Notes under the pieces: generated by a model
Told to the model about the DNA's origin: nothing
What the model saw: the letters and a program-made list of their open reading frames with translations, nothing else
The model's database searches: none
Translations under genes and position numbers: made by a program
NCBI GenBank assembly: GCA_034096865.1
Contig: JAWQFJ010008287.1
Location: forward strand, 7,501-28,752
DNA: 21,252 bases
Reading direction: 5' to 3'
From: Theodoxus fluviatilis
Lineage: Eukaryota > Mollusca > Gastropoda > Cycloneritida > Neritidae
Shown: piece after piece, positions 1-7,100 of the stretch
Numbering within the stretch: the first letter of the stretch is position 1
How the letters are laid out: every line of letters starts with the position of its first letter

Positions 1-229
1 GCCATCGAGAGTCTGAGTGAGCGAACGAGCTCAGATAAAAAATAGCCATCTTGGTCAAACTCACACTGGTTGCCCAAAGCAGAAGAAAACATTAAATAAC
101 TTGATATTTACTCTCAATATAGAACAGAATTTCAATAATTTTTTGTTTTAGGCCAAAACATATGTTGTACTTGTTAAAAACAGCAGAAAAATGTGTGAAA
201 CAACGAACGCTTACAAAGCGAAGACGTAC
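1..229. other. No gene recognised (AT-rich flank)
   Basis: I find no reading frame, RNA gene or clear repeat here. If the minus-strand exon at 230-480 is real, this is the start of its first intron, because its donor site lies at 228-229. In IDH3A terms it is intronic, since the preceding IDH3A exon is not visible anywhere in positions 1-1046. Confidence 0.4.
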
Positions 230-480
230 CTCATAGCATCATTCGGCATTGTAGGTCGATTCTTCGCTTCACCATCACTGCTGACATAAGAATCCAAAAA
301 TTCCAAGTAGTTCAAGCCTTCATCCAAGCTAACATGCATTCCTTCATTCTCTGAACCCTCGGGAGAATTTATATTTCTCGATTTAGTTCGTGTCAACGCT
401 CGGTCAAACTGCGGAATGAACCAAGATGGCGGATGAACAAAATTCGGTGACATAGTTCTCCCATAATTTCCTAAAAGCAT
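230..480 (-). CDS. Candidate first coding exon of an unidentified minus-strand gene
   Basis: Reading leftward from an ATG at 480 there is an open frame of 83 codons plus two bases. It ends at a consensus donor (GAG|GTACGT, GT at 228-229). The peptide starts MLLGNYGRTMSPNFV and includes the segments PPSWFIPQFDRALTR and GLNYLEFLDSYVSS. It has mixed composition, with no signal peptide, membrane segment or low-complexity run. I do not recognise the family. Support for a real exon is the unbiased amino-acid composition, the strong donor and a possible regulatory region just upstream (481-660). Against it, it lies on the opposite strand inside what should be an IDH3A intron, so it would be a nested or overlapping gene, a retained pseudo-exon or an assembly join. 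No downstream exon is visible. Confidence 0.4.
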
Positions 481-660
481 TGTGACGTCCCAAAGTTCGA
501 TTTTTTATACGAAATCTCAAAGCCAAACTATATTTTGACAAAATATAGTCTAAACTTTTTTTCCCGAAGGAGAGTTTTATTCAAGTCAGCACATGAAGGC
601 GTTGATCACCGGTGATCGAAATTCAAGTAAAAGAACGGTTGAGAGTTGAAGATGATGTAC
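481..660 (-). promoter_or_regulatory. Possible promoter region with palindromes
   Basis: This stretch lies just upstream of the minus-strand ATG at 480. It has a TGACGTCC element at 483-490 (CRE/ATF-like). A 10-bp inverted repeat with a 3-nt spacer occupies 527-549 (ACTATATTTT and its complement). A perfect 14-bp palindrome, GATCACCGGTGATC, lies at 604-617. The sequence features are seen directly; a promoter role is inference. Confidence 0.25.
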
Positions 661-703
661 TTTAAAAGCTATTAGCATTATCTTCTTTTTTTTTCATTTT
701 TGA

Positions 704-945
704 ATGCTTGCACACAAACATTAATACATTCACACTCGTGCATAATGCATCCATGCATGCATGCATGCTTGTGTGCACTTACACACATGAATTCACATGT
801 ACACTCATATATATGCATACACACAAACTTGCAGGACACACACATATACACATACACACACACACACACATACATGTATATACATGCACAAACACATATG
901 CACACATACACAAGTACACATGTGCATGCACATATAACATTACAT
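704..945. repeat. Imperfect CA/TG-rich microsatellite region
   Basis: About 240 bases are dominated by CACA, CATA and ATGC runs, including a tetramer run around 748-768. It lies in the IDH3A intron before the exon at 1047. Overlapping open frames on both strands give Cys/Val/Tyr-rich or His/Thr-rich peptides and are artefacts of the repeat. Confidence 0.85.
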
Positions 946-1046
946 AGGTCTTCATGTCAGTCAATCAATGCAGAGAAGCACACAGTTACTCACTACATGG
1001 TATTGGATAGAGGATATTGTACATGGCAATGCTTGTGTGCTTGCAG

Positions 1047-1180
1047 ATTGTGGATGGTGTGGTACAGAGCATCAAGCTGATAACAGAGACCGCCTCCATG
1101 AGAGTGGCTGAGTATGCCTTCAAGTATGCACGGGACAATCACCGACACACTGTCACTGCAGTACACAAAGCTAACATCAT
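1047..1180 (+). CDS. IDH3A: IDH3A coding exon a (first in window)
   Basis: The acceptor TTGCAG ends at 1046 and the donor GTAAGT starts at 1181. The exon is 134 nt, starts in phase 0 with [13 protein letters not shown] and ends two bases into the Met codon after HKANI. It carries the catalytic lysine of the HKANIM motif. Confidence 0.97.
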
Positions 1181-4100
1181 GTAAGTGATTGAGATATGGC
1201 TGTGTTTCTTTGCAGAATTTGTATCATTTATACCCAAAAAAAGAAAAACCTTGTACTTATATTGAAAACCCCCTGAAATTTATCTTAGTATGTGAGGTCT
1301 TGCATACAATTAGACTGTGCACAAACACACCTGCACAAGCATGCACACACACACACACGCACACACTCATGCACAGGCAAGTACATATGCAAAACACTCG
1401 CGTGTACTTGAAAATACACGTGTGTGGACATAGACATTCCCCCAACCTCGATCTCCTGTCTCCCCAGTGAATTGCTCTTGATAAGAAGCACTAATGATGC
1501 TCCTTCCATTGTTACAGTATATCATTCTCCGTTCCAGTGGCCTTTATGATAGGCACCCCTACAGAAAAGTAAAGTCTTCATGTTTTAAGTGATATATTGC
1601 AGTCAAATCAAACAGATCTTACTATATGTATATTTTTTTTGCATGCAAACTGAAAGAATGTATTCCTTTTCCTTTTGTAGGAGAATGTCTGATGGACTTT
1701 TTCTGAAATGTTGTCGTGAAGTTGCTGAGCAGAACAAGGACATCAAGTTCAACGAAATGTATTTGGACACAGTTTGTCTAAATGTAAGCTTGCATTGGAT
1801 CTCACATGCTGAGTTGCCCTATTGGGGGGGGGGGGGGGGGGGGGGGGGGGTGTCACCGAAATTGTAGTACGACTTGTCTCTTTGAAAACAAAAGACCCTG
1901 TTATTTCGGAGCTCATTGCACAGATACAAGGTCCTGCAAGGCATAGGCCGATTTCAACATGTGTCAAAAATCACATACCTCCCTTATCAGCTGGAATGCT
2001 GCAGTGTTTGGGTTTTCGAGGCCTGCTCCATTAGCACCCGCATAGCCAGCCCCAAGCGGCATTGACATTGCCTTTACAACTGCTTTCACCATGTTGACAC
2101 CCGCCTATTCCTCATAGGATCTTGGCTTTCCTTGCATCTATGCAACGCACCCCAGGTTAGTGCTTCAGGATGTCCAAAATCACCATGGAAAAATCATGCA
2201 TCCCATAGTTTTTAAACAGCTGAAATCATTTTGAAGTTGCAAGTTCTTGTTTGCTGGATTTATCTCTCTTGCTGACAGAAGTATCAGATGATCACTTTGA
2301 ACAGTAACTTTCCATTTCTCGCAAAGTTCAGGATTGTTTGGAAAAAGATGTCCTCCAGCAGATTTCATCCCACAATAGGGAACAACACAGCAGCCTGACA
2401 TGACATCAGGATGTGACTAAATCAACTCAATCTGTGAATAATTGCGCAAAGACAGTAAATGTAAACATGTTACTGGAAAATGTGAGGTCTGAATGTTCAG
2501 TAAGAGAAGTAACTTTACTTTCTTTCCCCAATAAGAAAAATGAGTCAGAAGTGGGTAGTAGGACAGAAAACAGCAAGGGTTAATTGATAGCAAAATTGTC
2601 ATGGGAAAGACAGCAAGGGTTAATTGATAGCAAAATTGTAATGGGAAAGACAGCAAGGGTTAATTGATAGCAAAATTGTAATGGGAAAGACAGCAAGGGT
2701 TAATTGATAGCAAAATTGTCATGGAAAAGACAGCAAGGGACAGAAAGAGCCAGATTGGGACATTAGACCTTATATGAGGATGGAATGAGACAGGGTGGAA
2801 TGAGACAGGGTGGAATTGAGAAATCAATTGGAATCAGGGTGGAATCATTTGGAAAGCGATGATGATGTTCAATTTCATCATTTTGCAAAATGATTTATGA
2901 AATCACCCTCTCTCTTTTTTTTCTTCTACTCCTTTCTGATTATCACTTGATATGCACATATTGATTGCAGATGGTGCAGAATCCAAAAGATTTTGATGTG
3001 TTGGTGATGCCCAACCTGTATGGTGATATTCTCAGGTGAGATGACAGACCTTGAAATTTTGTCTTACCATTCATACCAGTGTCGAGTGAGAGTTATTTGT
3101 CTTAATAGCCTTGTTCTGGGAATCATTACCCACAAAACATCAAAATGAGGTTGTTCTAAATACCTGTAGATGAATGCATTAAGGGATGGCCACTGATTTT
3201 AATTATTAGGAGGTTCAACAAGCTTTGTGACTTCCTAATTCCTAGTCTTGTAGTGGTGGCTGCCCATCACAAGCAACAAGGGCAGACTGTGCAGCCTCAT
3301 TGCTCCGAGCCTGTGTGTTGATGTGACTTGCCAGTCCAATTCATGAGCCTCATGGACAGGGACAGTGGAGGGCAGCCCTGCAGGTGTCATGAGCTGCAGC
3401 CCTTCTTCTCTCCCTGGCAGTGGCAAGTTGGCTGTGTCTGGACTCCTCGAAGCTGACTTTCGTGATCAGGGCCGATGTCGGTGGAAAACAATGTCTTGGT
3501 ACCCATCATTGATATGCTGATGGTTGCTGCATTTCTTTGCAGTGATCTCTGTGCTGGTCTCATCGGCGGCCTTGGAGTAACTCCCAGTGGCAACATTGGG
3601 CAGTCAGGGGCCATCTTTGAATCTGTAAGTCCCTGCTTTGGTGTGTGGAAAACAGCTCAGTGAAAATTGCAGTCATTAGAGAGAAAGTGTGAGAAAGTAT
3701 TCGGAGAAAGAAAAAAAGGCATAATGTTATATTTGTGTAGTAGTCCTTGGCAAAAGCCAATGTCAATCTGTTTCAGTTGATGAAAGAATAAATCTTGTAT
3801 CAAATTGTATGAAAAACTAATTTATCAGCAGGACTATAAACTAAAGATTAATGTTTGATGTCAGTCACTTTGTGCTCTTCAATTTTAATGACTATTTCCT
3901 TGGCTGAAAAGTACAATCATGGTATACTGTAAAATGCAAGTTCCTATCCAGAGAGACTCGCATAAGAAAAGTGGTGATAGTCCTTAAGTAAGCACTGGAA
4001 AAGGCAACTCTATGCATCTTTATTTCTAAGGTGTGGCAACATTACTACATGGCAGTGTCTGTTTTTGACAAATGTGTGGAACGGCTCTGCCAATCCAAGG

Positions 4101-7100
4101 GTAGGATAAAGTCAGTGGATGGCCTTGTCAATGCATGACGGATGCATGGGATGGGCCTGTGCCTCTTTATTTCAAGGTTGTGGTAACATCACAATTTGGC
4201 AGTGTCTGTGAATGACTAATGCATGGGATGGCTTCAAGCCATTACAAGGGTATGATAAAATGATAAAATCCGCCAATGGTCATTTCTATACATGCTTCAT
4301 TTCAAAGGTGTGATATCATCTCTACATGGCTGTGTACTGTATGACAGGTGGTTGGAATGGTCTATGCCATATCAAGGGTCTGGTAACATCAGTATGTGAC
4401 TGTGGCTGTGTACTGATGACAGGTGGATGGGATGGTCTATGCCATATCAAGGGTCTGGTAACATCAGTATGTGACTGTGGCTGTGTACTGTATGACAGGT
4501 GGATGGGATGGTCTATGCCATATCAAGGGTCTGGTAACATCAGTATGTGACTGTGGCTGTGTACTGTATGACAGGTGGATGGGATGGGTGTATGCCATAT
4601 CAAGGGTCTGGTAACATCAGTATGTGACTGTGGCTGTGTACTGTATGACAGGTGGTTGGAATGGTCTATGCCATATCAAGGGTCTGGTAACATCAGTATG
4701 TGACTGTGGCTGTGTACTGTATGACAGGTGGATGGGATGGGTGTATGCCATTTCAAGAGTCTGGTAATATCAGGATGTGGCTGTGTCTGTGTATGACAAG
4801 TGGATTAGATGGGTCTATGGTACTTCAAGGGTGTGATAACATCACTACATCACTGTGTCTGTGTACGACAGGTGCATGGGACGGCTCCAGACATTGCGGG
4901 CCAGGACAAGGCCAACCCCACAGCACTGCTGCTGAGTGCTGTCATGATGCTGCGCCACATGCAGCTGAACAAGTATGCCGACCGCATAGAGTCAGCCGCC
5001 CTGGAAGTCATCCGGGAGGGCAAGGTGAGTAGCGGTAGCACTGTTGCAGTTCTGGAGTCTCCTCTATATCTTGTCTCTCTTGTCCTTTGCCGTCATAGGA
5101 TTTATGATCACTGCAGACAACATTGTGTCTCGTGTTGTACATTTGCCAGACCTTGCAGACTCTCTTGAGTCAATATTCCCAGAAAACAACATTTTGACCC
5201 TATTTATACCTGTGTCTCCATAAGGAGATACAGTGGGTCTATTTTTACCCCAACCCTTGGGGAATACACATAGAGAAGAAAAGGCACCAGTTGCTAGTGT
5301 TGCCACTGCCTGTAGATTGCTGCAATGTTTTAGTAGTAGTTGTTGTTGCGTACCTGGGCTAAACACTCCCAGGATCACCCAAGTGGGTGAGATGATTGCG
5401 TGTGTGACTGTTTTTGAACACCCCGCCATATAGGCAGCCACACTCCGTCTTCAGGGGATTTGATCTCTGTCTCCAGAGAATGCCAGTTGTTATGTTAGGA
5501 GCTTACCATGGCTGAAGTTAATCCCCACATAACAGTACAACATAACAACATTTTGCTGTAGCCTTGGTTTTTGGCTGGAGTCAACAAATAACAACAGCCT
5601 TTGCCCAAGGCAAATGTTTTAGTAGTCAGTGTTGCACGAACATAAAGACACTTTCACTTTATCATGACAGGATGAAACACTTAAGATTCCTAATTGTCTA
5701 GTGATTTTCATTCAGTTCAAAGATAACACTGCACGTGGAGATTCTTTCAAGTAAATAATATAAGTATATATCCTTTTCAAAAGTATTTGGAATTTTCCCA
5801 TCAGGATGTGACAAGTTTTAGATATTGAAATTAAAATTTTAACCCTTACAGCCCTGGACATTATTTTTGACATGACGCTCCAGCCCTGGACATTTTTTGA
5901 AAGAAAGCTTGGTTTCGTACCTACGCTCTTTGAATGGCTGTATCTTCCTCCCTACTGCATCAAATCTCTTGCTTTTTTTTTGGAAGGAGAGGTCTGTGAT
6001 GGTCTTATGCAAAAAAAAAATATATACTCTCATTGCCTTTGCAATAATTCTATTTATGTACAGAAACAATCAAAATCGTGCAAAACTTTGGCATGGACCT
6101 ATGTTGATACATTTTTACCTCATCAAAGTTGAATACAATTCTATACTGACACACACAAAAATGTAGAAAACAAGAGAAAGCTTAAGACTTGCCAAGGTGG
6201 GTAAACATCCAGCAGAAAAGGCAAGAACATCGTTACATCATGCAGCAAAAATCTAACGTTTTCCCATCCAAAGGCTTTCATTGTTCACCTGCTCTTCATC
6301 TGTTCTGGACAAAAATTGGAATCATGCTGACTTTGCAACCAAAGAGAGGAGAGGAAGGTGGACAAACATCAGTGGATACCATGCACTTCTACCCCAGCTG
6401 CTTTCCTGCTGTCATGCACAGTGTGGAATAGTTGAAAACATGCAATAATTTTATTCATGTACAGATACAAGCAAAATCATGCAATAATTTTGCATGCACC
6501 CATGTGGATAAAATCTTTCCTCTTCAAAGTTGAATAAAATACAATATGGACATATAAAACAAGAGATAAGCGTAAGACTTGCCAAGGTAAATATCCAGAA
6601 GAAAATGGAAAATCCTAACGTCATGCTACATTAGACGACCACGCCCACACCTTGAACTCTTGACCGTCATTGTCACGACTCGGTTTAATATGTTTTAATT
6701 ATAGAGAATGTTGTCTCTGTGGTGATGTGCCTTTAAGCGATATGCGGACTCAGCAATGACATTTTTGGAATGTTTTGCACGCGTTTTGTTTTTTAGTTCT
6801 GCAGCGGCTCGTGCAGAACTTTTTGTGTGTGTGTATAATTGGATTCTTAACGTTCGGCGGCATCACCTATAAATAGGGGATAGAGATTGATAAGAGAGAA
6901 AGATGATTGACTAAGAACTGTAGTGGTTAAGCCCGCTGAGTGGTTTTTAAAGGTGTTTAATTTGTAACTGTTTTCTTTTCTTCTTTTCATTTTCATTTGT
7001 ATGTTCTGTTAGTGAGAGTTTTGTTTGAAAGATGTTTATGCGTAATTGATGAATTGTTTTACATTGGTTTCGGTTTGTGGCATCTTTGTCTTTAAATGTG

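Noticed and set aside
678..1080. Cys/Val/Tyr- and His/Thr-rich ORFs
   Set aside because: Artefacts of the CA/TG microsatellite; periodic composition on both strands and no domain.
2571..2739. CRISPR-like array
   Set aside because: The 40-bp units are contiguous, with no variable spacers; it is a minisatellite in an animal intron.
3387..3766. Minus-strand ORFs across IDH3A exon d
   Set aside because: Shadows of the coding exon and its flanks on the opposite strand.
4326..5032. Plus-strand frames with repeated [21 protein letters not shown] peptides
   Set aside because: They are translations of the 76-bp intronic minisatellite and run through the exon e acceptor in the wrong frame.
5872..6166. 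Two overlapping plus-strand ORFs of 86-89 codons
   Set aside because: AT-rich low-information frames across a diverged duplication; no recognisable motif and the duplicate copy does not keep the frame.
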